Shown here: positions 22,653-34,167 of the stretch, one piece after another
How the letters are laid out: every line of letters starts with the position of its first letter
Numbering within the stretch: the stretch's first letter is position 1
Assembly (NCBI RefSeq): GCF_904849725.1
Contig: NC_058522.1
Coordinates: 457,252,844 to 457,316,843, forward strand
Source: Hordeum vulgare subsp. vulgare
Lineage: Eukaryota > Streptophyta > Magnoliopsida > Poales > Poaceae
Length of the DNA stretch: 64,000 bases
Direction: 5' to 3'
Notes under the pieces: generated by a model
Seen by the model: only the letters and a program-made list of their open reading frames with translations
What the model was told of the DNA's origin: nothing
Databases searched by the model: none
Made by a program: the position numbers and the translations under genes

Positions 22653-22668
22653 TAGGTAGGTATGGTGG
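22653..22668 (-). promoter_or_regulatory. Conserved internal 16-mer, N3 copy
   Basis: Exact CCACCATACCTACCTA on the minus strand, flanked as in N1, N2 and N4 (CAG...CTATGG). Confidence 0.55.
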
Positions 22669-23479
22669 CTATTTTGAGGGAGGCTAATGGTGGTTTTTGT
22701 GCACCGGCGAAAGTTGCACGGCACTAAGAAGATAGTGATGGTGGAAGGTGAAAGTGCATCTAAACCATGGACTCAACATTAGTCATGAAGAACTCATATA
22801 CTTGTTGCAAAAAATTTATTAGTAATCGAAACAAAGCATTCAACGCATACTCCTAGGGGAAGGGTTGGTAGGTATAAACCATCGCGCGATCCCGACCGCC
22901 ACACAAAGGATGACAATCAAAAGACTAATCATGCTCAGACTTCATCACATAGCGGTTCACCATACGTGCATGCTACGGGAATAACTAACTTCAAGACAAT
23001 TATTTCTAGATCCACAACACCTTACTAGCATAACTTCAATATTACCAAAACCACAACTCAAAACTAATTGAGATGAAACAAACTTCTCTAACTATTCAAT
23101 GCACATGAAGGTGGAAGTTTTCATATCCCTTTGGATAACTACCCCTTTTGAGACTACTTTCAAAGCATAGATCAACTACCAAGCCACGCACCGGTGTGCT
23201 CTAAAAGATATAAGTGAAGCACATAGAACAAAAGTATCTAGCTCAAAAGATATATGTGAAGCACATGTGAGCTGAATTGTCTACCAAAAGATATAAGTGA
23301 AGCTCGACAAAATCACGGTGAGTGCATGTCTCTCTCTCTAGGTGTGCAGCAAGGATGATTGTGACACTACAAAAATAAAATACTCCTACGATACAAGATT
23401 CTCCAAGCAAAAACATATAACATGTGGTGAATAAAAATATAGCCCCAAGTAACGTTACCTATGGATTGAAGACGAGAGA

Positions 23480-23504
23480 GGGGATGCCTTCCCGGGGCAT
23501 CCCC
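23480..23504 (-). promoter_or_regulatory. GGGGATGCC hairpin overlapping a polypurine-like core
   Basis: Perfect 9-bp stem GGGGATGCC/GGCATCCCC with a 7-nt loop. On the minus strand the preceding TAAGCTT makes a copy of AAGCTTGGGGATGC. Equivalents: 29315-29339, 35684-35708, 61019-61043. Confidence 0.55.
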
Positions 23505-24089
23505 AAGCTTAGGATTTTACGGCATCCTTGAATCTCTTTGGGTGCCTTGTGCATCCCAAAGCTTGAGCTCTTGCCACTCTTTATCTCTTTGTCCATAAGA
23601 ACTTCACCGAAAACTTGAAAACTTCACAACACGAAACTTAAACAGAAACTCGTGATAACATTAGTATAAGAAAGCAAACCACCACTTCCTTAGGTACTGT
23701 AGAAAACTTAAATTCTACTTATGATTATGTTGGTTAATGTATTTTCAATCTTCCATGGCTAATACCCCACGATACTATCCATAGTTTCATCAAAATAAGC
23801 AACCAACACAACAAAGACTGAATGTGTTAACAGCAGACCAGTCTGTAGCAATCTGTATATTTCGTATACTTATGGTACTTCAATAATTTTGAAAAAATAC
23901 GGAAGTCTGAAGAATTTGTGGAGCAATAAGCAGCAAAAAGAATCAACTCAAAAGCTCTTACAGAAAAAAAAAATTATTTTTGTGAGCAGAAAGTTTCTGT
24001 CTTTTCGAGCATGACCAAACGATCATCCCCAAGACTAATCATAACGGTTTTGCTTGGCACAAATGCAAAAATAAACAGAAAAAACACAA

Positions 24090-24959
24090 TCATAACAGAC
24101 TTATGAAAGTGTGGAAAACACAAAACAAAAGGAAAAAAGGATATATTCGTTGGGTTGCCTCCCAACAAGCGCTATTGTTTAACGCCCTTAGCTTGGCATT
24201 CAATGATGCTCTCACAAAAGACAAGAATTGAAGCACAACGAGAGCATCATAAAGCATGTGAATATCACATCTAAGTCTAACATACTTCCTATGCATAGGC
24301 ATTTTATAGGAAAACAGATTGTCAAGACAACCAATAGTTATCATAAGCAAGGAAGAAGAAAGAGACAAAAGCAATCTCAACATAACGAGAGGTAATTTGG
24401 TAACATGAGAGTTTCTACCACAATATTTTCCTCTCTCAAAGCAATTACATGTGGGATCATATTCAAATTCAACAATATAGCTATCCCATAGGATATTCTT
24501 TTCATGATCCACATGCATGCAAAGTTGACACTCTTCAAAAATAGTGGGATTGTCATCAACTAAAGTCATGACTTCTCCAAACCCACTTTCAATATTATTG
24601 CAAATATCACATCCATCATGAGGTTTGAACAAATTTTCAAGATCATAAGAAAGATCATCACCCCAATCATGATTATTGCAACAAGTAGTGGACATATCAA
24701 AACTAGCATCCCCAAGCTTAGGGTTTTGCATATTTTTAGCATGATTGTCACTAATAGAATTTATAGTGAAACCATTGCAATCATGCTTTTCATCCAAGGA
24801 GCCCTCGTGAATCACTTCATAAATTTCTTCCTCACAATTTCCAGATTCACGCATCTCAAGCAAAACTCCATAAAGATAGTCAAGTGCACTCAACTCACTA
24901 GCAATTCGATCAGCAATATTGGATCTCTTAAAGAGATTAGCAAGTGGATGATGATCCAT
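24090..24959 (-). CDS. Unknown retrotransposon ORF 'DHEKN protein', intact copy
   Basis: 289-residue open frame, ATG at 24959, in the gag position just downstream of PBS and leader. I do not recognise a characterised family. Visible: acidic N-terminal half with H-D-C-N (59-62) and G-D-A-S-F-D; core V-D-H-E-K-N (150-155), Y-I-V-E-F (161-165), E-R-G-K-Y (175-179); a hydrophobic segment at about 189-211 that may be a membrane helix; then K-M-P-M-H-R-K-Y-V-R-L-R-C. No zinc knuckle, no D-S/T-G protease motif and no RT motif. Homologues: N1 (34168-34941) and N4 (61737-62508). The last ~40 residues read into a conserved non-coding block and may not belong. Conservation across elements suggests past function. 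Confidence 0.6.
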   Translation of the reverse strand: MDHHPLANLFKRSNIADRIASELSALDYLYGVLLEMRESGNCEEEIYEVIHEGSLDEKHDCNGFTINSISDNHAKNMQNPKLGDASFDMSTTCCNNHDWGDDLSYDLENLFKPHDGCDICNNIESGFGEVMTLVDDNPTIFEECQLCMHVDHEKNILWDSYIVEFEYDPTCNCFERGKYCGRNSHVTKLPLVMLRLLLSLSSSLLMITIGCLDNLFSYKMPMHRKYVRLRCDIHMLYDALVVLQFLSFVRASLNAKLRALNNSACWEATQRIYPFFLLFCVFHTFISLL

Positions 24960-25181
24960 ATCACTAGATTTTCAGCAAGCGAAGATGCAAGCATATTGAA
25001 GGCACATGGCACACAAGCGAACAGAAAGCAAGCAAGAGAAAAGGGCGAACGAAAAAGGCAAAAGAAGAAAGGCAAATGAAAACGGCCAATGTGAAGTGGG
25101 GGAGAGGAAAACGAGAGGCAACTCGCAAAAAGGTAAATGCAGGAGATGAGTTTGTGAGACCTACTTGGATAGATCTCTCCT

Positions 25182-25199
25182 TCCCCGGCAACAGCGCCA
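25182..25199 (-). promoter_or_regulatory. N3 primer binding site (tRNA-Asp type)
   Basis: Plus-strand TCCCCGGCAACAGCGCCA is the 3' end of plant tRNA-Asp with one mismatch, 10 bp from the 5' LTR edge. Confidence 0.8.
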
Positions 25200-25209
25200 G
25201 AAATACTTC

Positions 25210-26859
25210 TGCTACTGCAACAAAAGACCTTCCAACGGCGCCAGAAACACGTCCTGACGGGAGACTGTTCTTGTCTTGATGCTCCTCAGCAACGGCACGA
25301 GGAATCCTTCTGCTACGGCTATGCCTTTAGGGACTTCCTAGGCAAATATGCAAAGGATTTCCCCGCGGCCTTGCAGCCTTGCGTTGGTGTTCCCTCGAAG
25401 CGGAAAGGGTGATGTAGCGCAGCGGTGGTAAGTATTTCCCTCAGTTTTGAGAACCAAGGTATCGATCTAGTGAAGGAGTATCTCAAGTGCCTGCACAAAC
25501 ACAAAAAGCTTGCTCCCAACGCTATGAAGGGGTTGTCAATCCCTTATAGATTGTTCGCCAAGTGAGAACTGAAAGCAACAAAGTAACAAAGCAAAGTAAA
25601 AGCGAGAGTGAAAACGATAGATGTGAATAGACTCGGTGGCTGTAGTGTTTACTAGTGGCTTCTCTCATGAAAGCAAGTAGATGGTGGGTAAACAAATTAC
25701 TGCCGAGCAATTGATAGAACCGCGCAAAGTTGTGACGTCATCTATGCCAATGATTATATCTATAAGCATCACGTCCAAAACAAGTAGACCGATACTTTTT
25801 GCATCTACTACTATTACTCCAAACGTCGACATCTATCCAGCATGCATCTAGTGTATTAAGTCCAAAAGAACAGAGTAACGCCTTAAGCAAGATGACATAA
25901 TGTAGATGGAAAATCTATATCTACGACAAAGCCCACCTTGTTACCCTTGATGGCAACTACGCAATGTGTGCCTTGCTGCCCCTACTGTCACTGGGAAAGG
26001 TCACCACACGGTAAGAACCCAAAACCAAGCACTTCTCCCATTGCAAGAATCATAGATCTAGTTGGCCAAACAAAACCCAAGACTCAGAGAGACTTACAAG
26101 GATATCAAATCATGCATAGAAGAAATCAGCAAAGACTCAAATATATATCATAGATAATCTGATCACAAATCCACAATTCATCGGATCTCGACAAACACAC
26201 CGCCAAAGAGGATTACATCGGATAGATCTCCTTGAAGATCATGGAGAACTTTGTATTGAAGATCCAAGAGAGATAAGAAGCCATCTAGCTACTAACTACG
26301 GACCCGTAGGTCTGAAGTGAACTACTCACGAGTCATTGGAGGGGCGATGATGATGATGAAGAAGCCCTCCAACTCCAAAGTCCCCTCCGGCAGGGCACCG
26401 GGAAGGGTCTCCAGATGAGATCTCGCGGAAACAGAAGCTTGCGGCGGCAGAAAAGTATTTTTGTGGATCCCTTTATTTTTTCCTATATTTTAGGGAATAT
26501 ATAGGAGAAGGAACTAGATCAGGGGGGCGCCAGGGAGGCCACAAACCTGCTGGCCGCTGCCCCCCTGGTGGCGGATAGGGGGCTTGTGGGCCCCCTGTAG
26601 CCCTCTTGTCTTGGCCCTCAAGCCCCCTGATCTTCTTCCATTCGGGAAAAAATCATTTCGGGGATTTTATTCCGTTTGGACTCCGTTCCAAAATCAGATA
26701 TGAAAAGAGCAAAAAACACAGAAAAAACAGGAACTGACACTTGGCACTGAATTAATAAGTTAGTCCCAAAAAAGATATAAAAGGTACATAAAACATCCAA
26801 AGATGACAAGATAACAACGTGAAACCATAAAACATTATAGATACGTTTGAGATTTATCA
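25210..26859 (-). repeat. N3 5' LTR
   Basis: 1650 bp, collinear with 19897-21545. Palindrome 26539-26589, sense TATA starting 26503 (36 bp). Two PBS-like relics (25231-25243, 25286-25299) lie within the LTR beside the true PBS. Confidence 0.93.
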
Positions 26860-26864
26860 CCCTC

Positions 26865-27356
26865 CAACTCCAAAGTCCCCTCCGGCAGGGCACCGAGAAG
26901 GGTGTCCAGATGCGATCTCGCGGAAACGGAAGCTTGCGGTGGCGGAAAAGTGTTTTCGTGGACGCCCTGATTTTTTCTGGATTTTTAGGGAATATATACG
27001 CCAAAGACCTAAGGCATGGGGGCGCCAGGGAGGCCACAAGCTTGGTTGCCGCGGCCTCCCCCTGGCCGCGGCAACAGGGCTTGTGGGTTCCTTGCGGGCT
27101 CACTTGCTTGGCCCTCAAGCCTCCTGATCTTCTTCCGTTCTAGAAAAAATCATTTTGGGGATTTTATTCCGTTTGGACTTCGTTCCAAAATCAGATCTGA
27201 AAAGAGTCAAAAACACAGAAAAAACAGGAACTGGCACTTGGCACTGAGTTAATAAGTTAGTCCCAAAAAAGATACAAAAGGTAAACAAAACATCCAAAGT
27301 TGACAAGACAACAGCGTGAAACCATCAAAAATTATAGATACGTTTGAGACGTATCA
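26865..27356 (-). repeat. N2 3' LTR, second part
   Basis: Resumes with CAACTCCAAAGTCCCC after the N3 duplication and ends GAGACGTATCA. Palindrome 27034-27086 with a near-perfect stem; sense TATA starting 26998 (36 bp). Confidence 0.92.
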
Positions 27357-30049
27357 AGCATCCCCAAGCTTAACTCCTGCTCGTCCTCGAGTAGGGAAGT
27401 GATAAAGAACGAATTTTTTATGCTTTCATGCTATCTAGCATAGATGTCCTTTGTAACTCCTCTTATGTGACGTGAATGTTCAGATCCATTAGATTCAAAA
27501 CAATAGTTTGCTATTGACGTGGAAACAATAATACTTCAAGCAAACTAGCAAGGTAATCATGAACTTTCAAAATAACAAGGCCAAAAGAAAGTTATCCCTA
27601 CAAAATCATATAGTCTGGCTATGCTCTATCATCATTGCACAAGGAATTTAAATCATGCACAACCCCCGTATTGGCCAAGTAATTGTTTTCACACCTTTAC
27701 TTTCTCAAACTTTTTTCAACTCTCACGCAATACATGAGCGTGAGCCATGGTTTTAGCACTATAAGTGGTGTGAGGTGTGGTGGAGGTTGCAAGACAAAAA
27801 AGGAGAAGATGATCACATTAATTAGGCATATCGATAAGCTGTGGAGATGCTCATCAATAGATATCAATGTAATTGAGTAGGGATTGCCATACAAATGATG
27901 CACTAGAGCTAAGAGTATGTGAAAGCTCTTAAAGAAAACTAGTGGGTGTGCATCCAACTTGCTTGCTCACGAAGACCTAAGGCAATTTTGAGAAAGCCTA
28001 TCATTGGAATATACAAGCCAAGTTATATAATGAAAATTTCCCACTAGCTATATGGTGGCGACAAAACGAGAGACTCTCAATCATGAAGATCATGGTGCTT
28101 AATATGGACAAGTGTGGAAAAGTGGTAGCATTGTACCTTCTCTCTTTTTCTCTCAATTTTTTTTGGATGGGCTCTTTGGCCTCTTTTTTTATTTTATTTT
28201 AAATTTTGGTGGGCATCTTTGGCCTCTTTTATTTCCTCACATGGGACAATGCTCCATCAATGATGATCATCACACTTTCAACTCAAAACTTAGAGCAACG
28301 ATGACTCTATATGGAATGCCTTTGGTAGTGTACCGTGACAATGATCTAGCATGGCATAGACATAAATGGAAACATCATGCTAGCTATTTTACGATCATGC
28401 AATGGCAATGTAGACGTGGTGGCACATGTCATGGTGGTAGTTGCATGACAATATATCTCGGAATGACTTTGAAAAAAAAGCCATAGTAGGTAGGTATGGT
28501 GGCTGTTTTGAGGGAGGTTAATGGTGGGTTTTGTGCACCGGCGAAAGTTGCACGGCACTAAAGAGGATAATGATGGTGGAAGGTGAAAGTGCATCTAAAC
28601 CATGGACTCAACATTAGTCATGAAGAACTCACATGCTTGTTGCAAAAGTTTTATTAGTAATTGAAACAAAGCATTCAACGCATACTCCTAGGGGAAGGGT
28701 TGGTAGGTATAAACCATCGCGCGATCCCGACCGCCACACAAAGGATGCCAATCAATAGACTAATCATGCGCGGACTTCATCACATAGCGGTTCACCATAC
28801 GTGCATGCTACAGGAATCACTAACTTCAACACAAGTATTTCTAGATCCACAACACCTTACTAGCATAACTTCAATATTACCATAACCACAACTCAAAACT
28901 AGTTGAGATGAATCAAACTTCTCTAACTATTCAATGCACATGAAGGTGGAAGTTTTCGTATCCCTTTGGATAACTACCCCTTTTGAGACTACTTTCAAAG
29001 CACAGATCAACTACCAAGCCACGCACCGCCGTGCTCTAAAAGATATAAGTGAAGCACATAGAGCAAAATCAACTAGCTCAAAAGATATAAGTGAAGCACA
29101 TGTGAGCCGAATTGTCTAACCAAAGGATATAAGTGAAGTTCGACAAAATCACGGTGAGTGCATGTCTCTCTCTCTAGGTGTGCAGCAAGGATGATTGTGA
29201 CACAACAAAAATAATAGACTCCTACGATACAAGACGCTCCAAGCAAAACACATAACATGTGGTGAATAAAAATATATCCCCAAGTAACGTTACCGATGGA
29301 TTGAAGACGAAAGAGGGGATGCCTTCCCGGGGCATCCCCAAGCTTAGGCTTTTACGGCATCCTTGAATCTCTTGGGGTGCCTTGGGCATCCCCAATCTTG
29401 AGCTCTTGACACTCTTTATCTTTTTGTCCATAAGAACTTCACCCAAAACTTGAAAACTTCACAACACGAAACTTAAACAGAAACTCGTGATAACATTAGT
29501 ATAAGAAAGCAAACCACCACTTCCTTAGGTACTGTAGCAAACTTGAATTCTACTTATGTTGATGTTGGTTTACTGTATTTTCAATCTTCCATGGCTAATA
29601 CCCCCCGATACTATCCATAGTTTCATCAAAATAAGCAACCAACACAACAAGAACAGAATCTGTTAACAGCAGACCAGTCTGTAGCAATCTGTATACTTCG
29701 TATACTTCTCGTACTTCAAAAATTCTGAAAAATTACGATAGTCTAAAGAATTTGTGTAGCAATCAGAAAAAAAAGAATCAACACAAAATCTCTTACAGAA
29801 AAAAAATGAAAATTCTTTTCTTGAGCAGAAAATTTCTGTCTTTTCCAGCATGACCAAACGATCATCCCCAAGACTAATCATAACGGTTTTGCTTGGCACA
29901 AACGCAAAAAGAAACACAAAAAACACAATCATAACAGAATGATGAAAGTGTGGAAAACACAAAACAGAAAGAAAAAGGATAGATTCGTTGGGTTGCCTCC
30001 CAACAAGCGCTATTGTTTAACGCCCTTAGCTAGGCAAAAGGTGATGGAA
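27357..30049 (-). other. N2 3' non-coding internal region
   Basis: No supported gene. Collinear with the N3 region, including the 16-mer (28487-28502), the TCGCGCGA block (28671-28733), the GGGGATGCC hairpin (29315-29339) and the GTTGGG/CCCAAC block (29987-30004). Confidence 0.8.
28487..28502 (-). promoter_or_regulatory. Conserved internal 16-mer, N2 copy
   Basis: Exact CCACCATACCTACCTA on the minus strand. Confidence 0.55.
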
Positions 30050-30280
30050 TCACGTATAGTCATCTTTGGTGCTCAAACCATAAGTAGCCCTCATCATAGA
30101 TTTACAAGGCAATCTTATTTTCTTTCTTGGAAAGTGCTCCATGCCCTTCTTTAAGGGAAATTGAAATCTAATATTCCCTTCCTTCATATCGATGATAGCA
30201 CTAATAGTCCTTAGGAAAGGTCTACCAAGAATAATGGGACATGAAGGATTGCAATCTATGTCAAGTACAATGAAATCCAC
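30050..30280 (-). pseudogene. N2 protease C-terminal part, frameshifted
   Basis: Frame containing D-F-I-V-L-D-I-D and I-I-L-G-R-P-F-L, the second half of the Gypsy aspartic protease. It is out of frame with the upstream gag-protease by a shift near 30290-30340. The sequence ends at 30050, about 45 bp before a block shared with the DHEKN-type elements; no RT follows. Confidence 0.75.
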
Positions 30281-32124
30281 GGGTACATAGTTCTTATTTG
30301 CAACAATAAGAACATCATCGATCCTTCCATGGGTTTCTTGACAGTAGAATCCGCAAGATGCAAATTAAGAGAACAGTCTTCAATCTCATGAAAACCAAGA
30401 ATATCACATAAATATTTTGGAATTGCGGAAACACTAGCACCCAAATCACACAAAGCATTGCACTCATAGTTTTTGATTTTGATTTTGATAGTAGGTTCCC
30501 ACTCATCATGAAGTTTTCTAGGTATAGAGACTTCTAGTTCGAGCTTCTCTTGAAGAGATTTCATCATAGCATCTACAATATGCGCGGTAAAGGCTTTGCT
30601 TTGGCTATAAGCATGTGGATAGTTTGCAATGGATTGCATCAAAGAGATGCATTCAAACAAGGAGCAATTATCATAATTGAATTCCTTGAAATATAAAGTG
30701 GGAGTTTCATTACTACCCAAAATTTTGATTTCTTCTACTCCACTCTCCACACCTTTATCATCAAGATAGGTGGACTCCGAATCATTGGGGCATTTTTCAA
30801 CCAAAGTGGATTCATATCCAGCACCTTCATCAATAGGTTTGACACGCGAAAACAAAGATTCAAGAGGATACACACCAAGCACTTTAAGATCTTCGTGATT
30901 TGCATCACTAGAACACACCCTTTTAAACCATTCATGCCTAGCGCGAATTTGGGCGGTTCTTTCTTTGCTCTCATTCATGGAGACACGCATAGCTTTCAAA
31001 GTTTCATCGAAGTTGACCTTGGTAGGAGCACATCTAACTTTCAAAGCATCAATATCACAAGACATCCTATCAACGCTCTTAGCCAAATCGTCAATTTTGA
31101 GTAGTTTTTCCTCTATGGACGCATTGAAAATCTTTTGAGAGTTGATGAACTCTTTGATATTACTCTCTAAATCAGAGGGTAATTTGTTGTGATTTCCATA
31201 AGTGTTGTTGTAGGAATTGCCATAATTGTTAGAGGAGTTACTAGGGACAGGCCTAGGAACATAGTTTCCTCTAAAAGCATTGTTGTTGCCAAAATTGTTC
31301 CTACCAACAAAATTCACGTCCAAACTAGCGTTGCTACTCTCAATCAAGGAAGATAGTGGCATGTCATTAGGATCTAAAGGAGCATTTCTACTAGCAACCA
31401 AATTCATCAACTCGTCCATCTTAGCACTAAGAGAGTTAATTTCTTCTATAGCGTGTAGCCTTTTCCTAGCAGGTGACCTTTCAGTATCCCACTGAGAGTA
31501 GTTGGTCATGATATTGTCTAGGAGTTTTGTAGCGTATCCTAACGTGATTTCCATGAACGTTCCACCTGAGGCGGAGTCCAAGATATTGCGAGAAGCGAAA
31601 TTCAAGCCAGCGTAAAAGATTAGTATAATCATCCACAAACTCCAGCCATGAGCGGGACAATTCCTAATCATAAGCTTCATCCTCTCCCAAGATTGTGCAA
31701 CGTGTTCTTGATCAAGTTGCTTGAACTTCATGATATCGTTACGTAAGGAGATAATCTTAGTCGGCGGAAAATACTTGGATATGTAAGCATCTTTGTACTT
31801 ATCCCAAGAATCGATACTATTTTTAGGCAAAGAAGAAAACCAAGTTTTTGCGCGATCTCGCAACGAGAAAGGAAAAAGCTTCAACTTAATCACGTCATTA
31901 TCCACATCTCTTTTCTTTTGCATATCGCAGAGCTCAATGAAGGTATTGAGATGGGATGCGACATCTTCACTAGGAAGGCTAGAGAATTGCCCTTTCATAA
32001 CAAGATTCAGCAAAGCTGCGTTGATTTCATACGATTCCGCAGTAGTGGCGGGAGCAATCGGAGTACTAATAAAATCATTATTATTAGTGCTCGAGAAGTC
32101 GCAAAGTTTGGTGTTTTCAGCCAT
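30256..32124 (-). CDS. gag: Gypsy N2 gag with start of the protease
   Basis: Capsid polyprotein open for 622 codons. The ATG at 32124 (M-A-E-N-T-K) is preferred; the frame extends upstream only through a pyrimidine-rich leader with no coding character. A Retrotrans_gag-type domain covers about residues 80-175 (L-K-L-F-P-F-S-L-R-D-R-A...W; Y-F-P-P-T-K). An Asn/Gly-rich stretch follows (about 310-350), then a coiled-coil-like segment. At about residue 560, A-L-C-D-L-G-A-S-V-S-A-I-P supplies the protease aspartate. A frameshift then truncates the protease. No CCHC knuckle is seen. It could in principle still give particles if translated. Confidence 0.82.
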   Translation of the reverse strand: MAENTKLCDFSSTNNNDFISTPIAPATTAESYEINAALLNLVMKGQFSSLPSEDVASHLNTFIELCDMQKKRDVDNDVIKLKLFPFSLRDRAKTWFSSLPKNSIDSWDKYKDAYISKYFPPTKIISLRNDIMKFKQLDQEHVAQSWERMKLMIRNCPAHGWSLWMIILIFYAGLNFASRNILDSASGGTFMEITLGYATKLLDNIMTNYSQWDTERSPARKRLHAIEEINSLSAKMDELMNLVASRNAPLDPNDMPLSSLIESSNASLDVNFVGRNNFGNNNAFRGNYVPRPVPSNSSNNYGNSYNNTYGNHNKLPSDLESNIKEFINSQKIFNASIEEKLLKIDDLAKSVDRMSCDIDALKVRCAPTKVNFDETLKAMRVSMNESKERTAQIRARHEWFKRVCSSDANHEDLKVLGVYPLESLFSRVKPIDEGAGYESTLVEKCPNDSESTYLDDKGVESGVEEIKILGSNETPTLYFKEFNYDNCSLFECISLMQSIANYPHAYSQSKAFTAHIVDAMMKSLQEKLELEVSIPRKLHDEWEPTIKIKIKNYECNALCDLGASVSAIPKYLCDILGFHEIEDCSLNLHLADSTVKKPMEGSMMFLLLQIRTMYPWISLYLT

Positions 32125-32129
32125 GATGA

Positions 32130-32340
32130 CTTCAACAAACAAACAAGCACACAAGCAAGCAAGAAAACCGGCAAAGGAAAACGACAAAGGCAAAAGGCAA
32201 AAGAAAACGGCAAAGGAGAAAGGCAAAAAGGCAAAAGAAAACGACAAAGGAGAAAGGCAAATGAAAACGACAAATGTGAAGTGGGGTAGAGGAAAACGAG
32301 AGGCAACTGGCAAAAAGTAAATGCAAGAGATGAGTTTGTG
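32130..32340 (-). repeat. N2 leader with short purine/pyrimidine repeats
   Basis: The plus strand shows repeated GAAAACGACAAAGG and GGCAAAAGGCAAA units between PBS and gag. The same leader type, shorter, lies at about 25020-25120 in N3. Confidence 0.65.
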
Positions 32341-32365
32341 AGACCTACTTGGATAGATCTCTCCT

Positions 32366-32383
32366 TCCCCGGCAACGGCGCCA
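32366..32383 (-). promoter_or_regulatory. N2 primer binding site (tRNA-Asp)
   Basis: TCCCCGGCAACGGCGCCA is an exact match to the plant tRNA-Asp 3' end including CCA, 11 bp from the 5' LTR edge. Confidence 0.88.
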
Positions 32384-32394
32384 GAAATTCTTCT

Positions 32395-33990
32395 TGCTAC
32401 TCCGACAACAAACCTTCCCTGGTATGGCGCCAGGAATCGTGCTGCTGCAGCTACACCTTTAGGAACTTCCTAGGCAAATATGCAAAGGATTTACCCGTGG
32501 CTTTGGAGCCTTGCATTGGTGTTCCCTCGAAGCGGAAAGGGTGATGTAGCACAGCGGCGGTAAGTATTTCCCTCAGTTTTGAGAACCAAGGTATCGATCC
32601 AGTGAAGGAGTATCACAAGTGCCTGCACAAACACAAAGAGCTTGCTCCCAACGCTATGAAGGGGTTGTCAATACCTTATAGATTGTTTGCCAAGTGAGAA
32701 CTGAAAGCAACAAAGTAACAAAGCAAAGTAAAAGCGGAGGTGTAAACGATAGGTTTGAATAGACCCGGGGGAAGTAGTATTCACTAGTGGCTTCTCTCAT
32801 GAAAGCAAGTAGACGGTGGGTGAACAAATTACTGTCGAGCAATTGACAGAACCGCGCAAAGTCGTGAGATATCTATGGCAATGATTATATCTATAGGCAT
32901 CACGTCCAAAACAAGTAGACCGATACTTTTTGCATCTACTACTATTACTCCACACGTCGACCTCTATCCAACATGCATCTAGTGTATTAAGTCCAAAAGA
33001 ACAGAGTAACGCCTTAAGCAAGATGACATGATGTAGATGGACAATCTCATATCTACGACAGAGCCCACCTTGTTACCCTTGATGGCAACTACACGATGTG
33101 TGCCTTGCTGCCCCTACTGTCATTGGGAAAGGTCACCACACGGTAAGAACCCAAAACCAAGCACTTCTCCCATTGCAAGAATCATAGATCTAGTTGGCCA
33201 AACAAAACCCAAGACTCGGAGAGACATACAAGGATATCAAATCATGCAAATAAGAAATCAGCAAAGACTCAAATATATATCATAGATAATCTGATCACAA
33301 ATCCACAATTCATCGGATCTCGACAAACACACCGCCAAAGAAGATTAGATCGGATAGATATCCATGAAGATCATGGAGAACTTTGTATTGAAGATCCAAG
33401 AGAGAGAAGAAGCCATCTAGCTACTAACTACGGACCCGTAGGTCTGAAGTGAACTACTCACGAGTCATTGGAGGGGCAATGATGATGATGAAGAAGCCCT
33501 CCAACTCCAAAGTCCCCTCCGGCAGGGCACCGGGAAGGGTCTCCAGATGAGATCTCGTGGAAACGGAAGCTTGCGGCGGCGGAAAAGTTTTTTCGTGGAC
33601 GCCCTGATTTTTTCTGGATTTTTAGGGAATATATAGGCCAAAGACCTAGGGCAGGGGGCGCCAGGGAGGCCACAAGCTCGGTTGTCGCGGCCTCCCCTGG
33701 CCGCGGCAACAGGGCTTGTGGGCTCCCTGTGGGCCCACTTGCTTGGCCCTCAAGCCTCCTGATCTTCTTCCGTTCTGGAAAAAATCATTTTGGGGATTTT
33801 ATTCCGTTTGGACTCCGTTCCAAAATCAGATCTGAAAAGAGTCAAAAACACAGAAAAACAGGAACTGGCACTTGGCACTGAGTTAATAAGTTAGTCCCAA
33901 AAAAGATATAAAAGGTAAACAAAACATCCAAAGTTGACAAGATAACATCGTGAAACCATCAAAAATTATAGATACGTTTGAGACGTATCA
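32395..33990 (-). repeat. N2 5' LTR
   Basis: 1596 bp (3' LTR 1599 bp). Palindrome 33670-33721, sense TATA starting 33635 (35 bp). Ends at the CCTAC duplication. Confidence 0.93.
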
Positions 33991-33995
33991 CCTAC

Positions 33996-34056
33996 AAACC
34001 TCTGCACTTGGAGGCCCAACAACGTCTACAAGGAGAAGGTTGCGTAGTAGACATCA
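33996..34056 (+). repeat. N1 5' LTR, terminal part
   Basis: Continues the 5' LTR after the N2 duplication and ends GTAGACATCA, matching 39239-39299. Confidence 0.9.
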
Positions 34057-34066
34057 AGCTCTTTTC

Positions 34067-34084
34067 TGGCGCCGTTGCCGGGGA
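34067..34084 (+). promoter_or_regulatory. N1 primer binding site (tRNA-Asp)
   Basis: TGGCGCCGTTGCCGGGGA, 10 bp after the LTR end. Confidence 0.88.
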
Positions 34085-34167
34085 GGTTAGCGCTTGAAGG
34101 TATATCTTTAGATCTTGGTATCAAATATTTTTGTTTCTTGTTCTTTCTCTGAAAATTACAAAAAAAA

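Larger units (their letters stand above)
21546..24089 (-). other. N3 3' non-coding internal region
   Basis: No supported gene. Starts with the polypurine complement (GCATCCCCAAGCTT). Contains the conserved 16-mer (22653-22668), a 63-bp conserved block with TCGCGCGA (22836-22898) and the GGGGATGCC hairpin (23480-23504). Pyrimidine-rich TCTCTTTTT runs lie near 22325-22410. Confidence 0.8.
19897..26859 (-). mobile_element. Gypsy element N3, innermost of the nest
   Basis: Perfect duplication CCCTC (19892-19896 and 26860-26864). Two LTRs of 1649 and 1650 bp flank a 3.66-kb internal region with polypurine and PBS complements. There is no gag-pol, only an unknown 289-residue ORF. As the innermost layer it is the youngest of N0-N3. 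Confidence 0.94.
18790..33990 (-). mobile_element. Gypsy element N2, inserted in the N1 5' LTR
   Basis: Perfect duplication CCTAC (18785-18789 and 33991-33995). On the plus strand it runs 3' LTR 18790-19896 plus 26865-27356 (split by N3), internal region 27357-32394, PBS complement 32366-32383, 5' LTR 32395-33990. It encodes gag and a broken protease but no RT/RNase H/integrase. Confidence 0.93.

Noticed and set aside
19432..33285. About 82-codon frame starting M-D-N-L-I-S repeated four times (19432, 20593, 25938, 33037)
   Set aside because: Antisense frame within the N2/N3 LTRs; it repeats because the LTRs repeat, and I see no motif or promoter for it.
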